Below are positions 45,501 to 56,297 of a stretch of DNA of 64,000 nucleotides, piece after piece. Each line of letters starts with the position of its first letter. The stretch's first letter is position 1. The notes below the pieces were generated by a model that searched no databases, was not told the origin of the DNA, and saw only the letters and a list, made by a program, of their open reading frames with translations. Both the position numbers and the translations under genes were made by a program. The DNA comes from Lycocorax pyrrhopterus obiensis (lineage: Eukaryota; Chordata; Aves; Passeriformes; Paradisaeidae), in assembly GCA_014706295.1 (NCBI GenBank), contig JACSVZ010000010.1, positions 20,240,501 through 20,304,500 on the forward strand, given 5' to 3'.

Positions 45501-48300
45501 ATAAGAGGAGTCTGCAGACATAGACAAAAGATGCTCCAAGGGCTGGAGCCCCTCTGCTCTGGAGCCAGTCTGGGAAAGCTGGGGGTGCTCACCTGGAGAA
45601 AAGAAGGCTCTGGGGAGACCTCAGAGCCCCTTCCAGGGCCTAAAGGGACTCCAGGAGAGCTGGAGAGGGACTTGGGACAAGTGCCTGGAGTGCCAGGACA
45701 AGGAGGAATAACTTCCCACTGCCAGAGGGCAGAGTTAGGTTGGGTATTGGGAAGGAAGTCATCCCCGTGAGGGTGGTGAGGCCCTGTCACAGGGTTCCCA
45801 GAGAAGCTGTGGCTGTCCCTGGATCCCTGGAAGTGTCCAAGGCCAGGCTGGATGGGACTTGGAGCACCCTGGGATAGTGGAAGGTGTCCCTGTCCATGGT
45901 GGGGGTTGGAGCAACATAAGCTTTAAGATCCCTTCCAATCCAAATCACTCTGTGATTCCACAATTCTATGAATCTGTGACAGACCAGGAAGCATGAAAAT
46001 CCCAGACTCTGCAGAAAGCCAAGGCTTTGGCATGGCCTTACAGCAATGAGGGTGACTCCATAAAGCTTCCTCTGCTGTCCCTGGTTCTTTCCAGCTCCCC
46101 ACTGTGTGGGACAGGGCTGACCCCTCGCTGTAACTCACCACAGTGTGAGGGATGCGTAGTGGCCGGCGATGCGGTACTGCCTGTGCACGGCGCAGGGGCT
46201 CTGCGTGCTGAACTTCTCTGCCACGTAGAGGATGGGGCTGGGCAGCCCCTTCTCCAGCCCCTCGCTGTAGCTGCGGTCATAATCCGCTCCGAAGTTCCAG
46301 GGAAAGTGCTCGTTGTAGTTGATGGTCTCGTTGATCTGGTTCACTGGGTTTCCTGCCAGGTGATGAAGACTAAGGACCTTTCCTCAGCATTGGAGGAAGC
46401 TCCCAGGCTTCCTGATGCGGGGCCCACAGCCCCAGTATCCAGGTGCACAGGGGCCAAACCTGCAGCCAGTCCTCTCCTGTTGGGATATGCACTCACCCCT
46501 GAGTGTGATGTTCACCCCCGCCAGGCCGATGTGCAGCCCGATGTCCGCGTTCACCTGGACAGGGCTGAAGGACTTGTAGGAGGTGTTTGCCTGCACCCAG
46601 CCTGTCTCCCAGTCTCTGGTGAACTGTACAGCTGTGGAGACTTCAGGAGTTAGTTACAGCCCGGCAGCAAGATGTCTGGTGCTGGAAGCACCTGCCAGGA
46701 CAGTCACCATTGTCTGAGCATCACCTACCTCATCCCAAGGTCAGGACTGGGCTGTTAGCCCCAAGGGGCAAAGTCCTGTATGTCCTTCCTCAATATCAAC
46801 CCCGGCCCATGACCCTGAAAACCTCACTTGGATTGGTTTCTCCCCAGCCCTGGTGCAGATCCTAACCCTGGAGGCAGTGGGGCTGATGTGTGGGCACTAT
46901 CTGGGCACTGCTTCTCATCTAAGCCCCTGCCAATTTGCCTGAACCCCCTGGAAGCTGGTGGTGAGCTTTTGGTGACTGCCCTGGATATGACCACCAGTTT
47001 TCAGACTGGAGACAGATGGATGCCTGCACCTTCCACCAGTTGTTGGAACCAGGCCCCAGACAAAAGACCTGTGTCCATCTTCCCCATGAACTCATCCTAC
47101 AGGCTGGTCTTGGCCCTTGACTGATCTATTCATCCTTCCCCACCCTTCCCTTCCATGTCTTGGGCATCGACGAGCTTCCCCCCAGGACCCCAGTACTCAC
47201 TGAGGACCACTGCTCCCATGAAGAGTCCCAACACCAACCGCAGGAACCAGAAGAGTCGCTGTAAGAGGTGAGCAGAGTGGAGGGACAGGTCTCAGTCAGA
47301 TTTTGCCATGGGGACCTCAGGCACCAAGCATGTAATTTAGAAACATCAGATGGTGAGAAATAGACTTGTTCCTCCCCTGGGGAGTCACCCCATGTGCTTT
47401 GTGGGTGAGTGGCATGGGGGATACATGTGGCCAGGGCATCTCTGCCATGATGGGGGGGAGGCAGCAGGGAGATCCAGACAGAGGAAGGAGATCAAAACAA
47501 CCCACTGGAGAAAGCTATGACATCCCCTTTCTTGGGAAGGAGGGTGGAGACATTCCTCCCAACAGTCTTCAGCTGGAATTTCCACTCTTATCCAAACTTC
47601 ATGTTTGGGCCTGTTGACAGCTGGCCACAGCTGTAGGCAAAAGGAGTGACTGAGCATTTGTAGAGTGTCCCCTGGGGGACGGAAGCCCCTCAACCAGCCC
47701 TGCTGCAAAACCAGGCACACAACAAGCACCCGATGTGGCTCACAGCAGGGTCTGTTGGCCACACAGAGCCCAGCGAGCAGTGCTGGGACATGCCTGGTAC
47801 ACACCTCCCTCTTTTATTGAGGTTTCTGGGAAGGTGGAGTGAGATCTTTGAGCCTCACCCTGCTGCTTCACTCTGGTGAAATCATTCAGGCTTGTTCACA
47901 GAGAAATCCAGACAAGATAGATCTGGCTTCCTCAGAAATCTGGGGTGGTGGAGTTTGGTGTCTCTGGGATGGGTGTGCACGCTCGGATGGGCTAGAGCTC
48001 AGCCCCATGGCTCTCTAGAGATCCCAGAGCCCTCGCCCTGGACCCGTGGGCAGGTTTGCTTGCCAAGTCTGTTATCGAGGCTGGGAAGGAAGAGGAACGT
48101 GGAATGTGTTGGCAGGGACCAGAGGTCTGAACTGCCCCTGCCCCTCCACTTACCCCCCTGCCCCTGATCCCTGGCAGGATGATGATGAACATCACCAACA
48201 CGGAGAGGAAGATGGTGACGATGACAGCCCGGGTGGTGTCAAAGGGGAAGCAGGCATTGGCTCCAGGGTAGAAAGGGTAGGAGCCGTCCCACAGTGTCAT
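42541..48300 (-). CDS. DUOXA1: Dual oxidase maturation factor 1, complete
   Basis: This is a paralogue of DUOXA2 with the same role: ER maturation and surface delivery of a DUOX enzyme. Coding exons in transcription order are 48154-48300, 47201-47258, 46497-46631, 46139-46352, 43374-43588 and 42541-42749. The first five have exactly the same lengths as those of DUOXA2. Joined, they give 325 aa. The N-terminus is MTLWDGSYPFYP. The last exon encodes GLLCLLLGLGIIILNSVQPEKL followed by a diverged tail ending QVTATQL. The start exon begins at an acceptor eight bases upstream of ATG. Synteny (tail-to-tail with DUOXA2, facing the DUOX1 position) supports DUOXA1. It is intact by eye, although the neighbouring DUOX1 is decayed. 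Its extracellular loop is almost identical to that of DUOXA2, while the membrane helices and both ends differ. Confidence 0.94.
42928..43070 (+). mobile_element. CR1-family fragment (DUOXA1 intron)
   Basis: 'gggaaaggctggaggacctgg' and 'gcttgtttagcctgaaaaag' match the CR1 segment also seen near 12.9 kb. The fragment is diverged. Confidence 0.6.
43676..43775 (+). mobile_element. CR1 3'-end fragment (DUOXA1 intron)
   Basis: 'ccctgggcaacctggtctag', 'ggtcccttacaatccaaac' and 'gttctgtaatgac' form a CR1 tail. Confidence 0.75.
43980..44800. other. Possible LTR-like segment with (TC)n tract
   Basis: This is a block of unusual composition in a DUOXA1 intron. It contains paired 'cgggttttcatccc' and 'gggttttcatccc' strings, 'gtgtttattatcattcc' and a (TC)n tract at 44611-44630. 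It may be a retroviral LTR fragment. No ends or target duplication were found. Confidence 0.25.
45528..45970 (+). mobile_element. CR1 LINE 3' end (DUOXA1 intron)
   Basis: 'gggctggagcccctctgctct', 'gggcctaaagggactccagg' and the tail 'cccttccaatccaaatcact' followed by 'ctgtgattcc' identify a CR1 copy. It ends about 170 bases from the conversion arm. Confidence 0.88.
46154..46602 (-). repeat. Inverted-repeat arm 2 (DUOXA1), shared with DUOXA2
   Basis: This is the partner of 36100-36548. The intron within it (46353-46496) has the same length and sequence as the DUOXA2 intron. Outside the arm the two genes differ freely in both coding and intron sequence. Confidence 0.9.
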
Positions 48301-49062
48301 CTTGCTGCCTGGAAGGACTGGAAATTGGCACCCAGAGAGGCAGTGGAGAGAAAACCACCTCCACACTTCCACTCCACCCAGCCTTCTCCACGGAACCATC
48401 TCCTGCCCCCTTGCCAGCACTCTGCTGGTCCTGGGCACGGCTGTGTGTGCATCCCAGTGCCTCGTGGACACTGCAATCCCACACTGGGCATGCACTCAAG
48501 CATCTGCCACGGGAACCCCCCGGCGTACAGCCCACAGCAAAGCTGGGTTGGAGCCACCAGGGCATCTGCTACAATGCTCAGGTTGTCCCCAAAGAGGGAC
48601 AGCAAGACACGCAAACACCGCTGGGCTGCTCACTCCCCTCCTCTACCTGTTCTCCATCCCCAAAATCTTCCCCACCCTCCCTAGTTCAGGTCTTTATCGG
48701 ACAGCCTGGCTCCCGCTGTGCTCGGAGCTCTGGGTGAATCACTGCACAAACAGGCTGAGCCCCGTCGGGCTGCTCCTCGCTGAGCCCCGACAGCGTTAAC
48801 TCCTCATCGTCCAAGGAAATGGGAATAACCCGGAGGGGAGAGAGAAACTGCCTGTCCCTGGCTGCGGTGTGCCACCCACCCGGGAGCCAGCTGCGGGTAA
48901 CGGTGGGACCCTGCTCGGGAGACTAAATGTTGTTTTCACCTCAGCACTTGACCGACTCACTTTCCTGCTGGGAAAGAGCTGCTCAGCATCCCCCGGGAAT
49001 GGAGGGTATTCCTGCTGCAGCCAGCAGAAACACCCACATCCCCTTCCCCACCCCGAGCCTAC

Positions 49063-49210
49063 CTCCGCTGCGGCCGGTCTCGGGCTGGGAGCTGAGGCGT
49101 GCGCCGGGATGCTTCGGGAAGGGCCAGGAAGCGCCGGGATGAGCCGGGATGCTGCCTGCCCGCCTGCCCGCGCTTCCTGCCAGGGCTGCGGGCGAGGAGC
49201 CAGCCTGGCG
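49063..49210 (-). promoter_or_regulatory. DUOXA1 promoter and probable non-coding first exon
   Basis: This GC-rich block holds three GCCGGGATG repeats. On the minus strand GCGGAG|GTAGGC gives a donor at 49062/49063, able to splice to the acceptor before the DUOXA1 ATG (48309-48310). In other vertebrates this promoter also drives DUOX1 in the opposite direction; here the rightward partner has decayed. Confidence 0.5.
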
Positions 49211-52200
49211 TGAAGTCACAGCTGTGTTTCTCCCGGTGTGTTTTAGAGTGCCCTCCTCCAAAGGCGGCTGGATCATCTAGCCTAACCCACAGCCGACCAA
49301 CCGCTCCGGCACTCCTGCTGAGCCCCAGGGCACACAGGGAAGCTACGAGCTGGCACAGTCCTGGGAGCGGTTTGCCTTCTTCTCCTTTACTTTTCTTGCA
49401 GAACAGTGAAAAGTCCCGTTCCATACGGCAGGAAGACCCTGGAGCTGCCAGGCCCCTGTGGATCCTGGTTCGAGAGAGCAGAGGTCTTCAAAGCCCTCAC
49501 CTGCACTGCCTGGTGAAGGTTCCCAGCTGAGATCATCGAGCACGGGCTGTGGCTGCGTGGCCTCCTTGATGACCCTGCTCCTTACTCCATCCTTGGTGGA
49601 GTTTCCCTGGGAAGGTCCTGGTTGAGCTACTGGTCACCAGGCAAGGTGACACAGTGACTGGCACGGGGGACCAGCAGAAAGGAATGGGTCTAGAGGTGCT
49701 CCCAGCCCCATTATGCAGAAGATGCTCAGGTTTGTAACCTGGCCACGGTGTGGCGATCATGGAAATTCAAGCTTTTGGCATTTTGGTTGGCTGAAGAAGG
49801 TTGTATTGATACTGAGAGGGACCAGCGTGGCAGAAACACTCTCCTGACCCATGTTTGGGGTCTGAAATTGGCACAGCCATGCCCTGGGTATTTTTTTTTT
49901 GTCCCAGTGAATGGACTGGCTGGGTGCCCACCCCCTTGGCAAAGAGAGGTAAAAACAAGTTTTCACTCATGCCCAACAGGAAATAAAGGCATTTTTTGGG
50001 CAAGGATTTTGCCATTTCCCCTCAAGTCCCCAAATGGTCCTACCCAGTCTGAACACTGAATCCCTCCCCAAGAGTTGTTTTAAAAAATTAAATAAAGGGT
50101 GGCAAGGGTGACATGGCTGGGGAATGCATGTGCAGAGATGTGCTGCGGAGCTGTCTGGTGGGGATGTGGCACCAGCTTCCACCTCTGTCAGCCTCTGCAA
50201 AGAAGAGAGAATCGTGGACTTCACAGCAAACAGAGCAGATCCTTAGCAGTGATCACATGGATACCCATGGGGCTTTGGACCTGTTGGAAAGGTGGAAACA
50301 CCTCTCCCTCCAGTGTGGGAGAGGATTACTGAGAAGGTGGGTGGTAACTGGCAGGATGAAATTAATCAAGGTGGGGAAGATGCAACCACATGAAGTGATG
50401 CGTGGGATGAGGGTCTAAACCACCCCTCTTTGCACTCCCTGGAGCTGGGAGAGGCAGCAGAGAGATGAGCCCTGCACTGGCTTGGATAAACCAAAGTGTG
50501 GAGTTTGCCTTCTGAAGGGATTGAGGCACTGTGGGTTTGGGGCTGTTCAGGTGAGCATCACAAACACGTCCTTTGGGGAGATACCCAACTGCCAGAAATG
50601 AAAACTAGGGAAAGGGAGTTCCCCTTCTTCTCAGCAACACAGGGTTTGTGTGCAAGGACATCAGGGGAGCTCCCAGAGCTGCTCTGGTTCCCTCATCTGT
50701 CCCCAGCAGTGATGGAAATGGGACGTGATGGTGACAGTGGGATGCTCCCCTTCCCTGAACTGCTGATGAGATCATATCCTGGGAAGTGTGAGAAAACTGC
50801 TTGATTTACCCCTCACCCAGCACTCTGCATATAGGAAGAGGCCATTATTAAACTTTGTGTTGGTGTTTTTTCCACCTTTTTAAATTTTAAATTTTAAATT
50901 TTCTGGGTATTTCTGCAGGTACTAAAGGTGTGTATTTCATCACACAGTTTTGAGGGAACATTACACGTTTTCCAGGGAGTTTCTTCTCCCACTGTCAGCA
51001 CCCTGCCCTTGCTGGGGCAGCCCTCTTCCTTGGGCAGCTTCTGCTTCACTCCCTCTGCAGAGATGGATCCCCGATTAAGGATGAGTCATTTGATCCAGGT
51101 CACCGGAGGGAGGTGGGGACGAGGGGAGAAGCACCCATCACCTCTTGTGCAAGCAGACGTTTAGTGCTGGATCAGCCGCCTCTCTCCATGCTGGGAAGTG
51201 CAGTGAGGAAAGAGTGGGTACATGCCTGGGCAGGGAGGTGATTTTGGGGATGGACCAGGAAGATTTCTGACCCATTGGAGCCAGAAAGACAGATGTGATG
51301 CTTGTGCCCAGGTATCACTCTGCCCCAGAGCTGTCCCCATCACCCCTCTGTTTTCCTCCCTGACAAAGTTGCAGCTGGGGCTGGGCTGGGACTCTGTTGT
51401 GATGAAGCCCGTCCCGTGGATCCTTGCCCAGGAATCTTTGCCACAGCTGAATGGCCCATGATGGAGCAGCTTGAAGGAAAGGATAGGAGGAAGGAAGGAG
51501 GGACTCCCTCTCATCAGTTCCACCTTGGTGAGCAGAGAGGCTGCCGTGGCCTTGGTTTGACTCTAGATATATTTGCAAGAAGGATCTATTTTCCCAGCTC
51601 TATTTGGAAGTTACACATTTTCAGAGAAGGAGAAGGTGTTGCTACCCGCTACACTGACCAGTGGGTTTCATATCTTATGATGGAGACAGGTCAGGTTCAA
51701 GTGAAAGGACTGCCAGGAGATGGAGGCAGATCTCAGCAGGAGCCACACAGCATCCTGGTGGGAACTGAAACAGGAGGGGTTTCAGCCACTCTTTGAGGAA
51801 ATCCTCATCTAGAAATTTTGTTGAGTGTTCAGCCCTCTGCCCCTTCCAAGAGCCATCATGCAGGAGAGGAACAAGTCTCTGGACATGGTCTGGACCTTCT
51901 GTGGCACATGACAGGAAGAGCATCTTGCTTTGGGTACTTGATCATCTCTACTTCCAGTCCCAAACAGCTCCTTTCAGCTTCTGCCAGTGTTACAGGTTTC
52001 CATGTGTTCTCAGAGATCCAGGGGACAGAAGCATAGCTGTCCCATTGCCCTCCCAAATATCTCTATCCCACCCAGAGACTCCATGTTTGACCCCATGGGC
52101 ATTACAACCCATGTCTGGGTGGGGAAGGGGCTGGGCCTGGTCCTGTTCCTTCCCTTGCCTTCCTGGGGCTACTCGGCTTGGATGAGGGTCTGAAGGTCCT

Positions 52201-52786
52201 GCCCTTCTCTGCTGTCCATGGACCTCAAGTGCCCCTTCCAGGCTGCCCTAATCCCAGCCCGCAACAGGGATATGGGGAGGGATCACGGGAGGATCTAAGC
52301 AGGTACCCTGATGTCCTGGGAGGCGGGAGGAGAGGGGAAAGACGTCACTTCCCATCTTGCACCTGTTACAGGTGTTTCCTCTCCACCAGACTGTGGATTT
52401 GCCTGCTCCCTCCAGCCTCATCCCAGAGTGTCTCCCTCATCTGACAGAGCTCTTCTGCCCTGGCATGAGCCTCAGGGAAGTGCATTAGCTTTGCAATGCA
52501 TCTCATCAGGGATTTTACTGTCTCAGCTTGGGGAACCTTGTCCCCACAGATAACAGCCCTTCCTGCCAGTTTGATGTAACCATCAGGGAGTTGAACTTTT
52601 CCCAGATTTGCTAGGGCTTGTTAATGATGCACTGTGTGGTAATTAGCACTTTCATCCCTGGCCGCAGCTTAGAGAGAAGATTTCTCTTGTAATCCCTGGC
52701 ATTAGAGGCCAAGTTTAAGCAATAAACATTTTTCCATGGAAACTCCTCTGTCTTATATCTCCCTGCCAGCCTTGGAATCCCTTCAC
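49211..52786. other. Former 5' part of the DUOX1 locus: no recognisable exon
   Basis: Synteny places the first exons of DUOX1 here on the plus strand. I looked for the peroxidase-domain motifs seen in DUOX2 ([32 protein letters not shown]) and found none. The stretch looks like neutral DNA. A short (AAATTTT)n tract lies near 50880-50903. Confidence 0.5.
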
Positions 52787-52859
52787 ACCACCTCCTGAGG
52801 GGTGTGAGCTCCCAGATCTCGGATCAGCAAAGTGAACATTATGGTGGAAGATATCCAAG
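52787..52859 (+). pseudogene. DUOX1: DUOX1 relic exon (equivalent of DUOX2 coding exon 10)
   Basis: The sequence aligns base by base with DUOX2 exon 10 (20745-20847 on the minus strand): CCTCCTG..GGG..TGAGCTC.CAGATC and then TGGTGGAAGAT..TCCAAG. Read across two frames it gives SSQIS and, after a frameshift, IMVEDIQ. In DUOX2 the same exon reads [17 protein letters not shown]. The exon's 5' half is shortened and the donor after CCAAG is no longer GT (GCAG). It lies in the right order and strand for DUOX1. Confidence 0.85.
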
Positions 52860-53214
52860 GCAGATTTGGGGTTGGCCAGGTCTCCCATGCATGTTGTCTA
52901 CCAGCTCTGGGTGTCACAAGAGCTTTGATGGACGATGTTCAGAGCTCTTCCCACCCAGTGGTCCTGTCCCACCACATATCACCCTGGGATGTTGTCTTGC
53001 AGTTGGTGACAGCCCTGCTGTGAGTGAAGGGTTGAACCAGAGGCCCTCAGCAGTCACCCACCAGAATTTACACGAGACTGAAGGCCCTGTTCCTCCCACC
53101 ATAGTCTCACAGACCTCCCAGCGGAGCTGGTTCCCTAAAACCTTTCAGGGTATGTGTCTCCCATCCTTCCAGGGAAAGGACACATGGCAGGGAGCTAGGA
53201 AGCTGGCCCTTCAT

Positions 53215-53317
53215 GAAAGGACGTGGTCTTCTGAGGTCTAGGCCTGCCACCCAAATGTTCCCAGGCAAGAGGAAGAGAGTCCCCATTGTCCCAAGTCCCC
53301 ATTGTCCCAAGTCCCAG
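53215..53317 (+). pseudogene. DUOX1: Possible DUOX1 relic exon (equivalent of DUOX2 exon 11)
   Basis: GGTCTAGGCCTGCCACCC resembles the DUOX2 stretch encoding [10 protein letters not shown]. The reading GLPPKCSQARGRE follows, and a good donor, CCCAG|GTAAGT, closes the block at 53317. Its position between the two clearer relics fits. Similarity is limited to about 20 bases plus the donor, so this is tentative. Confidence 0.4.
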
Positions 53318-53388
53318 GTAAGTATTCCCGTAAGTCCTCCTGCCCTGCCAGGAACTTCCTTATCCCTTCCCATGGGACTTGGATCCAG

Positions 53389-53540
53389 GTCCTGGAGCAG
53401 GTTGCTGCCTCCCACACCAGCAGCATGGCCAGGCTGGAGCTGCTTCCTGAGGCCATGCTGGAGGCTGGTGGGCTCCCTTATCAGTGCCACCATCCTGGAC
53501 CAGTTTTTGCTGGTTTTGGCTTGAAAACACTTGGAACAGG
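53389..53540 (+). pseudogene. DUOX1: DUOX1 relic exon (equivalent of DUOX2 coding exon 12)
   Basis: After an intact acceptor (ATCCAG|GTCCTG) the sequence follows DUOX2 exon 12 (19657-19823, minus). Frame one reads MARLELLPEAMLEAGG, and after a one-base shift the next frame reads GSLISATILDQF. DUOX2 has [24 protein letters not shown]. Roughly 20 bases corresponding to RLRDSD are missing, an in-frame TGA follows (GGCTTGAAAACAC against GGTTCGAAAACAC), and the donor is lost. It cannot be part of a working DUOX1. Confidence 0.92.
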
Positions 53541-55870
53541 CACAGATTCACTCCTGAAGGCAAGGCGTTCCTTGGCACGTGAGAGAGTGGGGGATGTCAA
53601 CAAGGCTGTGGGAACAACAAGAGCAGGAAATGTAAAGAAAGGAGTGTCCTAAGTTTCTATATCCTACCTGGAGTAGGAAGGGGTCTTACTGTATCCACCT
53701 CTGCCTACTCCTTCAGGAAGCAGATTTGCCAGAATTACTGCTTGGCTTGTCTTCCACAATAGGAAAACACCTCAGTGTGGTGGTACTGACCTACACATGT
53801 TTTATAAAATCCATCAATTCCACGGCAATTCTTGCAGCTCTACAATTCCTGGCATAGTCTCAACACTGTACAAGGAGTCCAAAGGGCCACGGTAGGAGGT
53901 GGTTTATGGCACCTTCCTCTGCAGCACAGAGGGACCATGAGCACCATGAGCTGTAACTGGTGCAATTTCCCAGTGCTACATCAGGTGCATCCTGCTCACT
54001 GTATTTTATACTCCATGAGCCTGAAGAACCAATACGGATATGAACACCTTATTCCTATTGGAGTCCTTGGCTTCTTCTCAGCCCTGTATGGAGGTTAAAA
54101 ATGAATAGAAATTAATAGAAAATGGTAGCGACATTGTGTTGCGTTCTCTCACTGCACTCCAGCACCCTGATGATTTTGGGAGTCCTGTGGCAGGAGGGGT
54201 CTCATCCAACCCCATGGCTGGTTTTGCCCCTACTGCTCTGGAGCTGTTTTCATCCCATACAAAAGCCCATAAAAAAAGAATTTGTGGGTCTGTAGCTGGG
54301 ATGATCCCTGTCTGTTGCTCCAAGGAGCAACACTTGGTACACACACACTGTAAGAACATCTCCTGAGCAGGGTCTTATGGAGGACTTTGGGTCAGACACA
54401 GCCCTGAGACCTCCCAGACTGGGTAGGCAGGGGACTGTGATTCTGCTGACACAGCCAAGCACCTGTGCCTCTTTCCTTGGGTTATTCACAGCAGGAGAAC
54501 ACTCAGGATTTCAAGGCTCCATGTTCTGCAATGCCCATGCTGTAGTTGCTGAAGTACAGCCCATCCCAATCCAGAGCAAGGCATATCCTTGGGGCCAGGA
54601 TGAACACATCCCTTGGGGGAAGGTTTGGCTTGGAACCAGCAACACTGGAGTCATTTCATACCCCAGAAGGCTGGGATTTCTCCTAGGCTGAGAAAGAGGG
54701 TCAGGAGAAGAGTTTCCTCTAAAGATCAGAGCAGTGAGAACAGACTGGTGTGTCCAGGGAGTTTGGCCCCTTCTCATTTCCAAGTGAAACTGGAGAACTG
54801 TTGTTCCAGTGTGAAACGGGTTCCAAACTGCTGTGGCTCCCACAGAAGTACCAGATCTCTGTCAGGCCTCTTACTGTCCACCAGAGCACATTCTCTGCTC
54901 ATCTTTAGTTGAATTTCTTCTTGAGGCCTCAGCCAAGACCCAAGGACCTGATGCAATGAAAGGCTTCACCACAAGAAAAAGGAAAAAGATTCTGTGGGTT
55001 GAGATAAGAACAGTTTGATAATTGAAAGATCACAAAAATATAAAAATACTAATAATACTAGTGATACTTCATACTACTACTACTGCTGCTACTGATAATA
55101 GCTGTAATTAAAAAAAAAAGTTAAAAGAACACCCAAGAAAAACAAGGGATGCAGAGTTCATGCTCACCATCTGCTGGCCAATGCCCAGGCTGCCCCTGAG
55201 AGCGACTGGAGGCTCCTCCCAGTTTATATACTGAATATGATGTTCTGTATTATGGAATATCGCTCAGCTGTCCTGGCCACGATTCCCCCAGCTTCCTGGG
55301 CAACTCCTCACTGGCAGAGCGTGGGACACTCGACTTAGAGTGAGCTCAGCAACAGCCAAAACATCCCTGTGCTGTCAACATTATTCTGGTCCCGAATCCA
55401 AACCACACTTCTGGACCAGCTACTGAGAAAAAAATTAACTCTATCCCAGTAAAACTAGGGCACCCCTTACCGATATCACTGATGGAAGGCCAGGTTCCAC
55501 ACTTCCCAAGACCCCGTCACCTTTCTTGTGTTCTGATGGATGCACACACAGAGACCATCCCCGCAGTTGATGGACTATGCCTGTAAAAGTCCATTGAGTT
55601 CGTTTCGACCATGACCTTGGGTTCCAGCTGTCTTTCAGGGCAGCAAAAGTTTGTTCCATGTTAAAGCCAGTTCTTATTCCATCAACACTGCACTTGTCCA
55701 GTTTCATCAAAGTTCATCCCTTGTTAATGTGATGATCAGAGGGGAGTCAGGTTCAGATCCCTGAATCCAGACAGTGCTGTGAAGTGCCCGGTGGGATGAG
55801 GAGTGTATAGAAGTGCCATAGAAGTGAAAATACACAGCATTATGTACCAACTAACTTCATACAATTGAAT
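53541..55870. other. Non-coding stretch after the DUOX1 relics
   Basis: No further DUOX exon was recognised, including the EF-hand and NOX-core motifs. A simple (TAC/ACT)n-rich run lies near 55050-55110. Confidence 0.5.
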
Positions 55871-56295
55871 TTATTAGCTGTTCTCACCCGAGATCAAATC
55901 GCCTTGAGGCACACATTGGCCTTTCCCATCCTCCAGCACCCACAAAGTGGACTCATGTCCTTGAGCAAAAGGAATCCTATAGATGGGGTTTACCTTTGCC
56001 CGAGGCAGGAATAACCCAGATTGTTTTCTCCAGCACATACTTTATGTGCACTGCAGGAACTTTATCCCATTCTACTATACCTAAAGGTCTGGATTGGGCA
56101 GGGCCAGTCCAACAGGCAGATCCCCTGATGTTGACTGAGTAGTTGTTGGCCTCTGTTAAATGCATATCCCAAAGTTTGAAGGTCCTATCACCCTCTCAGT
56201 GCCGTCTTCACCAGTTCAATTTTTCCAGAGGCTGGTGCATGATAGGGAAAAGTGAGCTGGTGGGTCATATCATAAGGAAAAGGCCTTTGTATCCC
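55870..56295 (-). mobile_element. Endogenous retrovirus pol fragment (integrase end), broken
   Basis: Minus-strand frames spell FPYHAPASGKIE, then further left VEWDKVPAVHIKYVLEKTIW, then PASGKGKP, and in another frame GHESTLWVLEDGKG. The first resembles the end of a retroviral integrase catalytic core and the rest its C-terminal region. The parts lie in order but are separated by stops and frame changes, so it is an inactive fossil. A minus-strand CR1 copy abuts it on the right. The class (ERVL-like) is a guess. Confidence 0.6.
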
Positions 56296-56297
56296 TT

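Noticed and set aside
46027..46653. 208-codon plus-strand open frame
   Set aside because: It is antisense to DUOXA1 exons 3 and 4 and mirrors the open frame antisense to DUOXA2 (36055-36543). The apparent conservation comes from the gene-conversion tract.
48046..48684. 212-codon plus-strand open frame
   Set aside because: It is antisense to DUOXA1 coding exon 1 and its flank; a shadow frame.
49211..52780. Possible first exons of DUOX1 beside the DUOXA1 promoter
   Set aside because: No open frame matches the DUOX signal peptide or peroxidase-domain motifs; splice-like strings alone were not enough to call exons.
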